Assembly: GCA_902826695.1 (NCBI GenBank)
Contig: CADEFU010000004.1
Coordinates: forward strand, 248,001-312,000
DNA from: an uncultured Alphaproteobacteria bacterium
GTDB lineage: Bacteria > Pseudomonadota > Alphaproteobacteria > Micropepsales > Micropepsaceae
Reading direction: 5' to 3'
DNA length: 64,000 nucleotides
Shown here: positions 43,679 to 52,416 of the stretch, piece after piece
Numbering within the stretch: the first letter of the stretch is position 1
Layout: each line of letters begins with the position of its first letter
Program-made: the position numbers and the translations under genes
The notes under the pieces: generated by a model
The model's input: the letters and a program-made list of their open reading frames with translations, nothing else
Told to the model about the DNA's origin: nothing
The model's database searches: none

Positions 43679-46360
43679 ATGTCCAAGAAAATGCTGGTGG
43701 ACGCGAGCCACCCGGAAGAAACACGCGTCGTCATACTTGATGGTAACCGAGTAGAAGAATTCGACTACGAGTCGGCCTCCCGCAGGCCCCTCAAGGGAAA
43801 CATCTACCTCGCCAAGGTCACCAGGGTCGAACCCTCGTTGCAAGCGTGTTTCGTCGAATACGGCGGCAACCGCCACGGCTTTTTGGCGTTCTCGGAAATC
43901 CACCCCGACTACTACCAAATCCCGACCGCCGACCGGCAAGCGCTGCTCGAAGCCAACCGTGCCGCGCGCCGCAGCGAAGAACTCGAAGACGACGACGATG
44001 ATGCGCCGCAAGGCGCACCTTCTGAGCTGCACACTGCCGAAACCACCGAAGGCGACGCCGCAAGTGCACCCGCCTCTCTAGCTGCAACGAACGGCGAAGA
44101 CGGCCCCGAAATCGTCGAAGTCGATACCAGCGGCCCAGAGGAAGTGTGGGTCCACGATCCGGAAACCGACGAAGGCGCAGTAGCTGCCGAAGCGCCCGCC
44201 GCACCGGTCGAAGCAACAGCCGAGCCCGTCATCGAATCGGATGTAACACCGCTCGAAGCAGCGGAAGCGGCCCAAGCGCAAGAACCCGCCGACGACGCAA
44301 TGGAAGAAGAGCTTCCGCGCCGCGACTACCGCTCGATGCGCCGCTACAAGATCCAAGAAGTCATCAAGCGCCGCCAAGTCCTGCTGGTGCAGGTGGTGAA
44401 GGAAGAGCGTGGCGGTAAGGGCGCGGCCCTGACCACCTATCTCTCGCTCGCAGGCCGCTATTGCGTGCTCATGCCGAACACCGATCGTGGCGGCGGAATC
44501 TCGCGCAAAATCTCGAACACGGCCGACCGCCGCAAACTCAAGGAAGTCGCCGGCGAGCTCGAGGTGCCCGATGGCATGGGCGTCATCATACGCACCGCCG
44601 GCGCCAATCGCACAAAGCAAGAGATCCGGCGCGACTTCGAATATCTGATGCGCCAGTGGGACGCCGTGCGCGACCTCACCCTGAAGTCGACGGCACCCAC
44701 GCTCGTCTACGAAGAAGGCAACCTCATCAAGCGCACGATCCGCGACCTCTATTCAAAGGACGTCGACGACGTGTTGGTCGAGGGTGACCAAGGCTTCGAA
44801 GAAGCGCATGGCTTCATGAACATGCTGATGCCGAGTCACGCGGAATCGGTGAAGCACTACAAAGACCACGTGCCGTTGTTCCAGCGGTACGGCGTCGAAG
44901 CTGCCCTCGACAGCATGTTCAATCCGATCGTGCGCCTGCGTTCCGGCGGCTACATCGTGATCAACCAAACCGAAGCACTCGTCGCCATCGACGTAAACTC
45001 CGGCAAGGCGACGCGCGAACACCACATCGAAGACACCGCGCTCAAGACGAACCTGGAGGCCTCCGAAGAAATCGCGCGCCAACTGCGCCTTCGCGACCTC
45101 GCCGGCCTTGTCGTGATCGACTTCATTGACATGGAGGAGCACCGCAACAACCGCTCCGTCGAAAAGCGTCTGAAAGACAGCTTGCGCCACGACCGTGCGC
45201 GCATCCAGCTTGGCCGCATCTCGCCTTTCGGCCTGCTCGAAATGTCGCGCCAGCGTCTGCGCGCCGGCATGGTCGAAGGTGCAACGATCCCCTGCCCGCA
45301 CTGCGAAGGCCGCGGCGTAATTCGTTCGGTCGGTTCGATGGCACTGCGCGTGCTTCGCGCCGTCGAAGAGTATTGCCAGCGCGAAAACCTGCAGGCGATC
45401 ACACTGCGCATTCCGCCCGAAATCGGGCTCTACATCCTCAACCACAAACGCGCGCAGCTGACCTCGATCGAAGACCGCCACGGCGTCTACATCTATATCG
45501 AGGCGAAAGCCTCCCTGGCCGCCTCGTCCTATGAGATCGAACGCGGCGCCAACGTTCCATTCGAGCCCCGCAAGGCGGCAGCCAAAGCCGTCACCGTCGA
45601 AAGCGAGCTTGAGGTCAACGACGACAACCACGAGCCAGACGACGTCGCAGACGAAGCGGGCGAAATCACGGAAGTCGAAGAACGCGACGACACCCAAGGC
45701 GGCGAAGAAGAACGCGCCGCCGGTGCCGCAGACCGTGGCGGCCGCCGCCGCCGCCGTCGCCGCGGCCGAAACCGCGATCGCGACAACCGCCCAGTTCATG
45801 GCCAACCCGCAGAAGGCCAACGGCCGCAGCCCGAGGCAGCGGCGGATACTGCCGAAGGCGATAGCCAAGACGACGGCGCTGACGACGACGCAGAGGTCTC
45901 TGACGGCGACGACGCGGCCGCACCGCAGCAACCTGCCGCGTTCGGCGAAAACGGCGAAGGCCGCAAACGCCGCCGCCGCGGCCGACGCGGTCGTCGTGGC
46001 CGTCGTCCGGACGGCGATGGCAGCAGCGGATACGGCTCAACACCGCAGCCGCAGGCCGCACCCTCGCCCATCGGCCACCTGCCGACGCCAGCCGACGCGT
46101 TCGACGCGCCCGATTGGCCCTCGACAGGCGGTTACGAAACCAATCGCGGCGAACGCCCGCCAATGCCGCGCAACATCGAACCGCCGCGCCACGCGACGCC
46201 CGAGCCGGTAGTGCCACCGGAACCGAAGCCGGCCGAACGCACCTCGATCGCCTCGCTCTTCGGCTTTGGCTCCAAACCCGAAGAGCCACCCGCCGCCAAT
46301 ACGCCCAACGAACCAAAGCCGGAGCGTAAAGGCTGGTGGAACAAACGGATGGGCAGCTAG
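43679..46360 (+). CDS. rne: Ribonuclease E
   Basis: 893 residues from the ATG at 43679 (GGAG ahead). It starts KKMLVDASHPEETRVVI. The S1 domain is interrupted by an acidic insert (about 90-210) as in alphaproteobacterial enzymes. The catalytic core has ISRKISNTADRRKLKEV, GMGVIIRTAGANRTKQEI, the DNase-I-like catalytic Asp regions ALVAIDVNSGKATREH and LVVIDFIDMEEHRNNRSVEKRLKD (in part), and the zinc-link CPHCEGRGVIRSVGS. The C-terminal third is disordered, with Arg-rich RNA-binding patches (GGRRRRRRRGRNRDRD, RKRRRRGRRGRRGRRPDGD) and a Pro-rich tail that would scaffold the degradosome. The last 4 bp overlap the convergent aminotransferase gene. Confidence 0.96.
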   Translation: MSKKMLVDASHPEETRVVILDGNRVEEFDYESASRRPLKGNIYLAKVTRVEPSLQACFVEYGGNRHGFLAFSEIHPDYYQIPTADRQALLEANRAARRSEELEDDDDDAPQGAPSELHTAETTEGDAASAPASLAATNGEDGPEIVEVDTSGPEEVWVHDPETDEGAVAAEAPAAPVEATAEPVIESDVTPLEAAEAAQAQEPADDAMEEELPRRDYRSMRRYKIQEVIKRRQVLLVQVVKEERGGKGAALTTYLSLAGRYCVLMPNTDRGGGISRKISNTADRRKLKEVAGELEVPDGMGVIIRTAGANRTKQEIRRDFEYLMRQWDAVRDLTLKSTAPTLVYEEGNLIKRTIRDLYSKDVDDVLVEGDQGFEEAHGFMNMLMPSHAESVKHYKDHVPLFQRYGVEAALDSMFNPIVRLRSGGYIVINQTEALVAIDVNSGKATREHHIEDTALKTNLEASEEIARQLRLRDLAGLVVIDFIDMEEHRNNRSVEKRLKDSLRHDRARIQLGRISPFGLLEMSRQRLRAGMVEGATIPCPHCEGRGVIRSVGSMALRVLRAVEEYCQRENLQAITLRIPPEIGLYILNHKRAQLTSIEDRHGVYIYIEAKASLAASSYEIERGANVPFEPRKAAAKAVTVESELEVNDDNHEPDDVADEAGEITEVEERDDTQGGEEERAAGAADRGGRRRRRRRGRNRDRDNRPVHGQPAEGQRPQPEAAADTAEGDSQDDGADDDAEVSDGDDAAAPQQPAAFGENGEGRKRRRRGRRGRRGRRPDGDGSSGYGSTPQPQAAPSPIGHLPTPADAFDAPDWPSTGGYETNRGERPPMPRNIEPPRHATPEPVVPPEPKPAERTSIASLFGFGSKPEEPPAANTPNEPKPERKGWWNKRMGS

Positions 46361-47508
46361 CGGCGTCTAGCCTTACACCAAGCGACGAGCGCGTCGGCAG
46401 CGCGCTCGATTTCGCCTGTCGATCCGGCATACGAAAACCGCAACCAGCGCTCGCCCTGCGCAGGGTCGAAGTCGACGCCGGGCGTGGCGGCAATGCCCGT
46501 GTCATTGAGCAAGCTCTTCGCGAACGCACTTGCGCTCACGCCGAACGGCGACACATCGGCGTAGACGTAAAACGCACCATCTGCCGGCGCGACCACACCA
46601 AACCCGGCTTCTTTCACCGCACGCAACAGCCGCGCGCGGTTCGTCGCATAAGTCCGTACATGACCGTCGAGCTCATCGCCCGCGTCCAGCGCGGCCAACG
46701 CCGCCACTTGCGACACGGTCGGCGGCGAGATGTAAAAGTTCTGCGCGAGCCTCTCGAACGTACGCACCAGATCGGCTGGCACCACCATCCACCCGATCCG
46801 CCACCCCGTCATCGAGAAGTATTTCGAGAAGCTGTTGATCACGATCGCATCGTCCGTGAACGCAAGTGCAGTCTGCGCGCGCGCCCCGTAGGTAATGCCA
46901 TGATAGATCTCGTCCGAGATCAGCTTCTGCCCACGGCGCACACACACATCGGTGATCGCCTTCAATTCGGCCTCGTCGATCACCGTCCCGCTCGGATTTG
47001 CGGGGCTCGCTATCAGCAGGCCCTCACCCTCCCCCGCTTCCGCAACCGCACGCGCCGTCAAGCGGAACGCCGATTCCTCGCGGCACGCGATGAACGTGGG
47101 CACCAACCCCATCGCCTGCGCGATGTTACGATAAGCAGGATACCCCGGCGCTGCCATCGCAAGCCTTTCGCCGGAATCGAATAGCGCCAAGAACGCCAAC
47201 GTGAACCCCGCCGACGACCCCGTCGTCACGACAATCCGTTCCGGCGCGACCGTGACGCCGTATATGTCGCGATAGTGCCGGGCGAGTCGCTCGCGCAGCG
47301 CAGGTCGCCCCAGAGCTTCCGTATAGCCGAGCAGATCCTCGCCAAGCGCCCGCGATACTGCCTGAATCGCGAGCCTTGGCGCCCGCGTGCCGGGTTGGCC
47401 CGTTTCCAGGTGGAATACGGTCCGCCCTGCCCTAGCGAGCCCGTTTGCCTGGTCCATCACGTCCATCGCCAAAAACGGCGCAACTTCGCTGCGTTTTGAG
47501 GGGGTCAC
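46357..47508 (-). CDS. PLP-dependent class I/II aminotransferase
   Basis: 383 residues, fold type I. Visible motifs: FHLETGQPGTRAP, TTGSSAGFTLAFLALF, ASPANPSGTVIDEAEL, DEIYHGITYG, the PLP lysine in VINSFSKYFSMTGWRIGWMV and the carboxylate-binding Arg in ERWLRFSYAGS. It belongs to the aspartate/aromatic aminotransferase branch; the amino-acid partner cannot be fixed from sequence. It is a single-gene unit, convergent with rne and separated from bepA by 220 bp. Confidence 0.9.
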   Translation of the reverse strand: MTPSKRSEVAPFLAMDVMDQANGLARAGRTVFHLETGQPGTRAPRLAIQAVSRALGEDLLGYTEALGRPALRERLARHYRDIYGVTVAPERIVVTTGSSAGFTLAFLALFDSGERLAMAAPGYPAYRNIAQAMGLVPTFIACREESAFRLTARAVAEAGEGEGLLIASPANPSGTVIDEAELKAITDVCVRRGQKLISDEIYHGITYGARAQTALAFTDDAIVINSFSKYFSMTGWRIGWMVVPADLVRTFERLAQNFYISPPTVSQVAALAALDAGDELDGHVRTYATNRARLLRAVKEAGFGVVAPADGAFYVYADVSPFGVSASAFAKSLLNDTGIAATPGVDFDPAQGERWLRFSYAGSTGEIERAADALVAWCKARRR

Positions 47509-47614
47509 TTACCTTACTTCCGCTTCATACTCCGCCCAGAATTAGCATCGCACAGCAGCCAATTGCGCCATCTTTCGCTGACGGCCGCATCGCGGCTGTG
47601 TGACAAGCTCCTGA

Positions 47615-47643
47615 TTGACGGGAAATCCCTACATTCGTACCGT
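47615..47643 (+). promoter_or_regulatory. Probable promoter of the BepA-like protease gene
   Basis: TTGACG (47615-47620) and TACCGT (47638-47643) with a 17-base spacer, about 90 bases before the GTG start at 47733. The -35 is strong and the -10 moderate. Confidence 0.4.
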
Positions 47644-47732
47644 GGCAGTTAGAGGCGAAGGCCAGAAAACAACCGGCTCTTTGCGCCGCTTTTTAGGCGC
47701 ACGGTTGTTGCGTTCAGTTGGAGACCGATGCC

Positions 47733-49112
47733 GTGACCAGCCGACATTCGACGCTTACCCGCAGACTACGCAACGCCACCCTGGGCCTGGTTGCGGTCGC
47801 AGCCCTTTTGTCTGCCCAAGCGCCTGCATCCGCGGGCGGCACCGGCATTCGCGACGCCGAGGTTGAGCGCATTATGCGCAAATACAGCGACCCGATCTTC
47901 AAGGCGGGCGGCCTCGATCCGAAAGCTGTCAGCATCTATTTGATCAACGACGATTCGCTCAACGCCTTCGTCGCAGCAGGCCAAAACATGTTCATGCACA
48001 CCGGCATGATCATGGCTCTCGATACGCCGAACGATCTCAAGGGCGTTATCGCCCACGAAACCGGTCACATCACCGGCGGCCACTTGATGCGCGGCCCGGA
48101 AGCAATGGCCAAAGCCGAAATCCCGATGCTCATCGGCATGCTCGCGGGCGTGGCAGCCATCGCTGCAGGCGTACCCGACCTCGGCATGGCCCTGCTGATG
48201 GGATCGCAGTCGATCGCCTACCGTGAAATTTTGGCCTACAGCCGCGTTCAGGAATCTGCCGCCGACCAGGCTGGCGCGAAGTTCATGGAAGCCACTGGCC
48301 AGTCGCCCCGCGGCATGACCAAGGTCTTCGACCTCTTCGCCGACCAGGAAGCGCTAAGCGGCATCCGCCAAGATCCGTTCGTGCGTTCCCACCCGCTTTC
48401 ACGCGACCGCGTCTCCGCGCTGCAAAACATCGTCGACCAGTCAGCCTACAAAGACAAACTCGACTCGCCAGCCGACATCGCCGAGTACGAGCTCATGCGC
48501 GCTAAGCTGCGCGGCTTCATCGAAAAGCCGGAAGTCGTGCTCCGCCGCTATCCGATGTCCGACAAAGGCGCCCCCGCCCGCTATGCACGCGCAGCCGCGT
48601 TCTTCCGCGCAGCGCAGCTCGATCGCGCGCTGCCCGAAATCGACAGCCTCATCGCCGAACGGCCCAACTATGCGTTCTTTTGGGAGCTCAAAGGCCAGAT
48701 CCTGATGGAATCGAGCCGCCCGAAGGAAAGCATTGCTCCATATCGCAAAGCCGTCGATCTCGCCCCAGACGAACCGCTGATCCGCGCGAGTCTCGGCGCG
48801 GCCCTTCTCGCTACCGAGGATACGTCGCTCATACCCGAAGCGAAGAAGCACCTGAAGTACTCGCTGAAGGACGAAAGCGACAACGGCATGGCATGGTTCT
48901 ACCTCGCCATGGCCTACGGCCAGACCGGCGAAGACGGCCTCGCTGCGCTAGCCACGGCCGAACGCTACTATGCGCTCCGTGCTTACGCGCCTGCAGCAAG
49001 CTTCGCGCAGCGCGCCGTCGTCAAACTCAAAGAAGGCTCGAACGACTGGCAGCGCGCCAACGACATCCTGGCCATCGCCCAATCAGAAGCCGCCAAACAA
49101 AAGAACCGTTGA
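47733..49112 (+). CDS. BepA-like periplasmic M48 metalloprotease with TPR repeats
   Basis: 459 residues from a GTG at 47733, eight bases after GGAGA; an earlier in-frame TTG overlaps that site and is rejected. A signal peptide (LRNATLGLVAVAALLSAQAPASA) leads into an M48 domain with HETGHITGGHLM and the third zinc ligand in SRVQESAADQAGAKFM. The C-terminal half has TPR helices (ELKGQILMESSRPKESIAPYRKAVDLAPDEP, in part). BepA-type proteases degrade or assist outer-membrane proteins that stall at the BAM or LPS machinery. It lies 9 bp before a DsbA-like gene, which suggests joint envelope quality control. Confidence 0.92.
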   Translation: MTSRHSTLTRRLRNATLGLVAVAALLSAQAPASAGGTGIRDAEVERIMRKYSDPIFKAGGLDPKAVSIYLINDDSLNAFVAAGQNMFMHTGMIMALDTPNDLKGVIAHETGHITGGHLMRGPEAMAKAEIPMLIGMLAGVAAIAAGVPDLGMALLMGSQSIAYREILAYSRVQESAADQAGAKFMEATGQSPRGMTKVFDLFADQEALSGIRQDPFVRSHPLSRDRVSALQNIVDQSAYKDKLDSPADIAEYELMRAKLRGFIEKPEVVLRRYPMSDKGAPARYARAAAFFRAAQLDRALPEIDSLIAERPNYAFFWELKGQILMESSRPKESIAPYRKAVDLAPDEPLIRASLGAALLATEDTSLIPEAKKHLKYSLKDESDNGMAWFYLAMAYGQTGEDGLAALATAERYYALRAYAPAASFAQRAVVKLKEGSNDWQRANDILAIAQSEAAKQKNR

Positions 49113-49121
49113 TCCAAACTC

Positions 49122-49898
49122 ATGAACCAGAAAAGCGTTCTCTACCTACTCCTCGCCGCCGCCATCATGATCACTGCCGTGTTCGGCGCGCTGCGCCTCG
49201 CCGGCACGTTCTCGAGCGGCGATGTCCCCGACGTAGCGATGAACAAGACCGACGTCGAAAAGATCGTCCGCAACTACCTGATCGAACACCCTGAAGTTCT
49301 GTTCGAAGCCTTGGACGGCATGAAGGCCAAGGAAGAGGGCCAGCGCATGGCCCGCATGCGTGACAAGGCGAAGTCGCAACAAGCACAGCTCTACCAAGAA
49401 GCCGATCCGCTGATTGCGGGCAACCCGAAGGGCGACGTCACGATCGTCGAGTTCTTCGACTACCGCTGCCCGTATTGCCGCAAGGTAAAAAAGGACGTCG
49501 CCGACCTGCTGAACCAAGACGGCAACATCAAATTGATCCTGAAGGAGTTTCCGATCCTATCGCCCGAATCCGAATTGGCTGCCCAAGCCGCGATCGCCTC
49601 GGCTGCGCAAGGCAAATACTGGGATTTCCATATGGCCATGATGGGCGCTGAAGACCTCACAGAAGAACGCGTCTTCGAACTCGCCAAAAGCGTCGGCGTT
49701 GATATCCAACGCCTCAAGGCCGACATGAAAAGCCCAAAGGTCGCCCAACGCCTCAGTGAAACCCAAGCTTTAGCCCGAGCTCTCGGCATCGACGCTACGC
49801 CGACATTCTTCATCGGCGACGAACCATTCTCCGGCGCCCAGACGCTCAAAGAGTTGAAGGACGCGGTGGCGGCAGTACGCAAAGCCCGGCCGAGCTAA
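49122..49898 (+). CDS. DsbA-family thiol oxidoreductase (Com1/ScsC-like)
   Basis: 258 residues with an N-terminal signal or anchor (SVLYLLLAAAIMITAVFGALRLAG). A helical N-terminal extension (DVEKIVRNYLIEHPEVLFEALDGMKAKEE in part) is like the oligomerising ScsC/Com1 stalk. The thioredoxin-fold domain has the active site FFDYRCPYCRKVKKD (CPYC) and the cis-Pro loop GIDATPTFFIGDEPF. It should oxidise or isomerise disulfides in the periplasm; the stalk favours an isomerase-like or oligomeric form. It follows the BepA-like gene after 9 bp. Confidence 0.9.
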   Translation: MNQKSVLYLLLAAAIMITAVFGALRLAGTFSSGDVPDVAMNKTDVEKIVRNYLIEHPEVLFEALDGMKAKEEGQRMARMRDKAKSQQAQLYQEADPLIAGNPKGDVTIVEFFDYRCPYCRKVKKDVADLLNQDGNIKLILKEFPILSPESELAAQAAIASAAQGKYWDFHMAMMGAEDLTEERVFELAKSVGVDIQRLKADMKSPKVAQRLSETQALARALGIDATPTFFIGDEPFSGAQTLKELKDAVAAVRKARPS

Positions 49899-50102
49899 CC
49901 ATCTCGTCCGCTTCTCGGTCGGCGCAAGCGGTCCGATTGGCCAACTACCCGCTGCTGCGCTATAGTCGCTTTGCTCTGGAGCGGGGCCCGTAGGCCCGAT
50001 TTTCATCTGACAACTAGCGCATGTTGCGCGCGCGGACCGGCTCGGTTCCGCGCGGGCGATAGCGCGTCTTCGCTGTCGGGGCGGTTATTGGGAAGAAACG
50101 TT
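49899..50102. other. Intergenic region with candidate promoter and GC-rich hairpins
   Basis: About 200 bp. TTGGCC (49937-49942) and TATAGT (49961-49966), 18 apart, make a candidate plus-strand promoter. The probable leader of the gene at 50103 then holds a small GGGCC-CGTA-GGCCC stem (about 49984-49997) and a strong 26-base hairpin, CGCGCGGA with TCCGCGCG (50029-50054). The hairpin has no T-run, so it may be a leader structure rather than a terminator. No known riboswitch is recognised. Confidence 0.4.
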
Positions 50103-50315
50103 ATGGACAAGAAACAACTGCCTCCAGCTCACGTGCCGAAACTGTTCTCGACCGTCGCCGCAATCATGTTGGGCGTGCTAGCGGGCGCCCTGGCATATCG
50201 GGGGTACTACGGCATCGACGTGGCCGTCGGCACTTTCCACGTGCCGGTTCTGATGAGCTGGATCGCCGCCGGCGTCTTCGGCATCGTGGCCGTTTTCGCG
50301 TTCCGGGAAGCTTAA
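50103..50315 (+). CDS. Small two-segment membrane protein, unknown function
   Basis: 70 residues from the ATG at 50103, with GGAAG seven bases upstream. Two hydrophobic helices (LFSTVAAIMLGVLAGALAY and VPVLMSWIAAGVFGIVAVFAF) are joined by a short loop, with a positively charged N-terminus that should stay in the cytoplasm. Nothing identifies a family. It stands alone between the DsbA-like gene and the cyclase gene and is followed by a GC hairpin. Confidence 0.6.
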   Translation: MDKKQLPPAHVPKLFSTVAAIMLGVLAGALAYRGYYGIDVAVGTFHVPVLMSWIAAGVFGIVAVFAFREA

Positions 50316-50330
50316 GAGCCCGGCGAGCAA

Positions 50331-50355
50331 CCCCCGCGCGGCGTTAGCGCGGGGG
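50331..50355 (+). terminator. GC-rich hairpin, possible terminator
   Basis: CCCCCGCGC (50331-50339) and GCGCGGGGG (50347-50355) form a perfect 9-bp stem with a 7-base loop, 15 bases after the stop at 50315. There is no T-run, so termination strength is uncertain. Confidence 0.45.
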
Positions 50356-50489
50356 CTCGACGCCTCGCTAGCCGGCCGGCGTCACCGGCATGGCGGGTTT
50401 GTCCTTGCGTTGTGCTTGGGGTATCAGCGGTCATAGGTCCCACGTCGATCGCCGAACGCGATGTCCGGCGAAGCAACCACGGACGATAG

Positions 50490-51467
50490 ATGGCTGAGAT
50501 TGTTCCGAGCGAAGAACTGCGGGCCTTTTTGCTGCGCCTCTACGCCGCCATGGGCGACAACGACGCCGATGCCGTGCGCGAGATGTATTCGACGCGCGCG
50601 TGCCTGCTGAACATCGGAACCGATCCCGACGAATGGTGGACGGGCCCCGCGGGCACCGAAGTCATGCTTCGCCAAAATGGAGAACTGGGCGGAATCAAAT
50701 TGCTGCCTGGCTTGCCCGTTGCCTACTCCATCGGAAACGTCGGGTGGATCGCCGACCGGCCGCGTGTGGTGCTGCCGACGGGCGCCGAGGTTAGCGTGCG
50801 CCTCACACTCGTGCTGACGATCGAGCGGGGACACTGGCGGATCGTGCAGTGGCACGGCTCCATCGGGCAGAAGGACGAAGTGTCGTTCGGACAAACGCTG
50901 ACGAAGAATATCGACCAGATCGAGCGCCACGTGCGTGACGAACGACCGGACGTGCGCTCGGCCTCTGCGCCGGACGGCACGGTGACGATTGCGTTCACCG
51001 ACATCGAATCGTCGTCCGTGTTGCTCGACCGCTTGGGCGATGCGGCGTTCATGCGCGTGCTCGGTTGGCACGATCGCATCGTGCGTGAGGCGGCGGAGCA
51101 GCAGAACGGGTTCGTAGTGAAATCGCAGGGAGACGGTTTCATGCTGGCCTTTCCTTCGGCCGCGTTGGCGTTGCGGGCGAGCCTCGCGATGCGCGAGCGG
51201 ATCAGCGCCGGATTCGAAGGCCTGCCGGTTCGCATCCGTGTGGGGCTCCACTCGGGCGAGGCGATCAAGCGCAGTGACGACTTCTACGGGCGAACGGTCG
51301 TGATCGCCGCGCGCATCGGATCGGCTGCCCTCGGCGGCGAGATCTTGGCGTCCGATCTCGTCTACGCGCTCGCGCGGGGGCTCGGCACGTTCACGTTCGG
51401 CCCGCCGCGCCCCGCAGCGTTGAAAGGGCTCGAGGGTTCGTTCGATTTGTACCCGGTGGTAGCGTGA
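50490..51467 (+). CDS. Class III adenylate/guanylate cyclase-like protein with N-terminal NTF2-like domain
   Basis: 325 residues. Residues 5-140 form an NTF2/SnoaL-like domain (LRAFLLRLYAAMGDNDADAVREMYS, then a beta-sheet ending HWRIVQWHGSIG). Residues 160-325 are a nucleotidyl cyclase catalytic domain: the first metal Asp in FTDIESS (Asp 171), the substrate Lys 211 and second metal Asp 215 in VKSQGDGFMLAF, and VGLHSGEAIKRSDDFYG. In GRTVVIAARI the transition-state Asn is Val 271, while the Arg (275) is kept, so activity may be altered. No membrane segment is present; it is probably a cytoplasmic sensor that binds a small ligand through the NTF2 fold. The stop overlaps the region just before the lipoprotein gene. 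Confidence 0.85.
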   Translation: MAEIVPSEELRAFLLRLYAAMGDNDADAVREMYSTRACLLNIGTDPDEWWTGPAGTEVMLRQNGELGGIKLLPGLPVAYSIGNVGWIADRPRVVLPTGAEVSVRLTLVLTIERGHWRIVQWHGSIGQKDEVSFGQTLTKNIDQIERHVRDERPDVRSASAPDGTVTIAFTDIESSSVLLDRLGDAAFMRVLGWHDRIVREAAEQQNGFVVKSQGDGFMLAFPSAALALRASLAMRERISAGFEGLPVRIRVGLHSGEAIKRSDDFYGRTVVIAARIGSAALGGEILASDLVYALARGLGTFTFGPPRPAALKGLEGSFDLYPVVA

Positions 51468-51475
51468 GATATTCG

Positions 51476-52264
51476 ATGGAACGGAGCGTGACCAACTATC
51501 TACTGCCGTTGGTGGCGGCCGTTGCACTTGCTACAAGCGGGTGCTCCCCAAGCGAGACCGATTCCGCGACACCCGCCACGGACGGGACTGCCAAACCTGC
51601 CGTCGACGCGGCTGCACCCAGAAACACCGCTGAAGAGACCGCGCTCGCGGCCCGCGAAGCAGCCGAAACGCGCCAGAACGGCGTCTATCAAGACTGTCTG
51701 CGTCGTCCGCCAGCGCCCGCGTCGGCGAACATGAAACCGCCGACGAATGCGAAAGGCATGTACGCCAACAAGGGCGAGTGCCGGGGCTGCTCGACCGGAT
51801 GGTGGCGCACGAACGAACCGACGGCGCTGCACGCCACGCCCGACTCCGATGCTGCGCAAACCACAACGGTGCCAGCCGAGACCTGGGTCTATGCAGCAGA
51901 AACAGTCTCATTCACCGTGCCCACTCGGGGGATCGTCGTGAAGCCGGGTGGCGCATTCAAACAATGCGATACGGTCTACCACCTCTTTACGCACCTCGAC
52001 GAGGGCGACTCTTGGGACAAAGTTTGGCGAGAGGGTAAGTTGCTCACCTACGAGGAGAGCAAGGACGCCGTCATTCGTTGGGTCGACGCATTGCCCGTTG
52101 TCGACGGTAGGGACGGCTGGTGGGTTCGTCTCCAACAACAGAACGGCAAAACTGGGTGGGCCTGGGCCACCGCGCGCGAGTACGAGTTCAGCTGCAAGTG
52201 GGAGAGAGACCCCGAAGACGTCTGCGCAAGCGCGCCGAAGAAGGCGCCGCCGGCACTTCACTGA
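51476..52264 (+). CDS. Lipoprotein with C-terminal SH3-like domain
   Basis: 262 residues from the ATG at 51476; a GTG at 51464 overlapping the cyclase stop is the alternative. The signal peptide ends in the lipobox LATSGC, so the mature protein is lipid-anchored. A low-complexity Ala/Pro/Thr linker (about 25-75) leads to a domain with a Cys pair (NKGECRGCSTGWWRTNEP), a hydrophobic core (ETWVYAAETVSFTVPTRGIVV) and SH3-like strands near the end (GWWVRLQQQNGKTGWAWATAREYEF). It probably binds something in the periplasm, such as wall or protein; nothing more specific can be said. It is likely co-transcribed with the cyclase gene. Confidence 0.75.
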   Translation: MERSVTNYLLPLVAAVALATSGCSPSETDSATPATDGTAKPAVDAAAPRNTAEETALAAREAAETRQNGVYQDCLRRPPAPASANMKPPTNAKGMYANKGECRGCSTGWWRTNEPTALHATPDSDAAQTTTVPAETWVYAAETVSFTVPTRGIVVKPGGAFKQCDTVYHLFTHLDEGDSWDKVWREGKLLTYEESKDAVIRWVDALPVVDGRDGWWVRLQQQNGKTGWAWATAREYEFSCKWERDPEDVCASAPKKAPPALH

Positions 52265-52290
52265 CGCGCAACAGCGACCAACAAGGCCCG

Positions 52291-52416
52291 ATGGCGCAAA
52301 GCCAGACCCTGGATTTCCGCTTGAACGTGGCGGGTGAAACCGGTATTGACGCGGCCCGCTTGCTCCGCCTTGGAGCATTTGTTGAACCTGAACAGGAAGG
52401 AGTGCGTCATGCGTGA
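52291..52416 (+). CDS. Possible 41-residue leader ORF upstream of rtcB
   Basis: An ATG at 52291, with AAGG close upstream, opens 41 codons (AQSQTLDFRLNVAGETGIDA and onward, ending VRHA). It stops at 52416, overlapping the next tiny ORF by 8 bases (ATGCGTGA). The composition is protein-like but short, so chance cannot be excluded. It has no signal peptide or known motif. If translated, it would couple to the ORF at 52409 and then to rtcB. Confidence 0.35.
   Translation: MAQSQTLDFRLNVAGETGIDAARLLRLGAFVEPEQEGVRHA

Noticed and set aside
45720-46030. Internal repeats in rne as a repeat array
   Set aside because: The Arg-rich, CGC-repetitive sequence codes for the disordered RNA-binding arm of RNase E and is in frame throughout.
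50424-51527. A 367-codon minus-strand open frame
   Set aside because: It is antisense to the cyclase gene, whose motifs are clear; the composition is Arg/His/Ala-rich shadow.
52340-52375. Sigma54 promoter for the rtcB operon, as in E. coli rtcBA
   Set aside because: GG and GC elements do not fall at the fixed -24/-12 spacing, and no RtcR-like activator gene is nearby.
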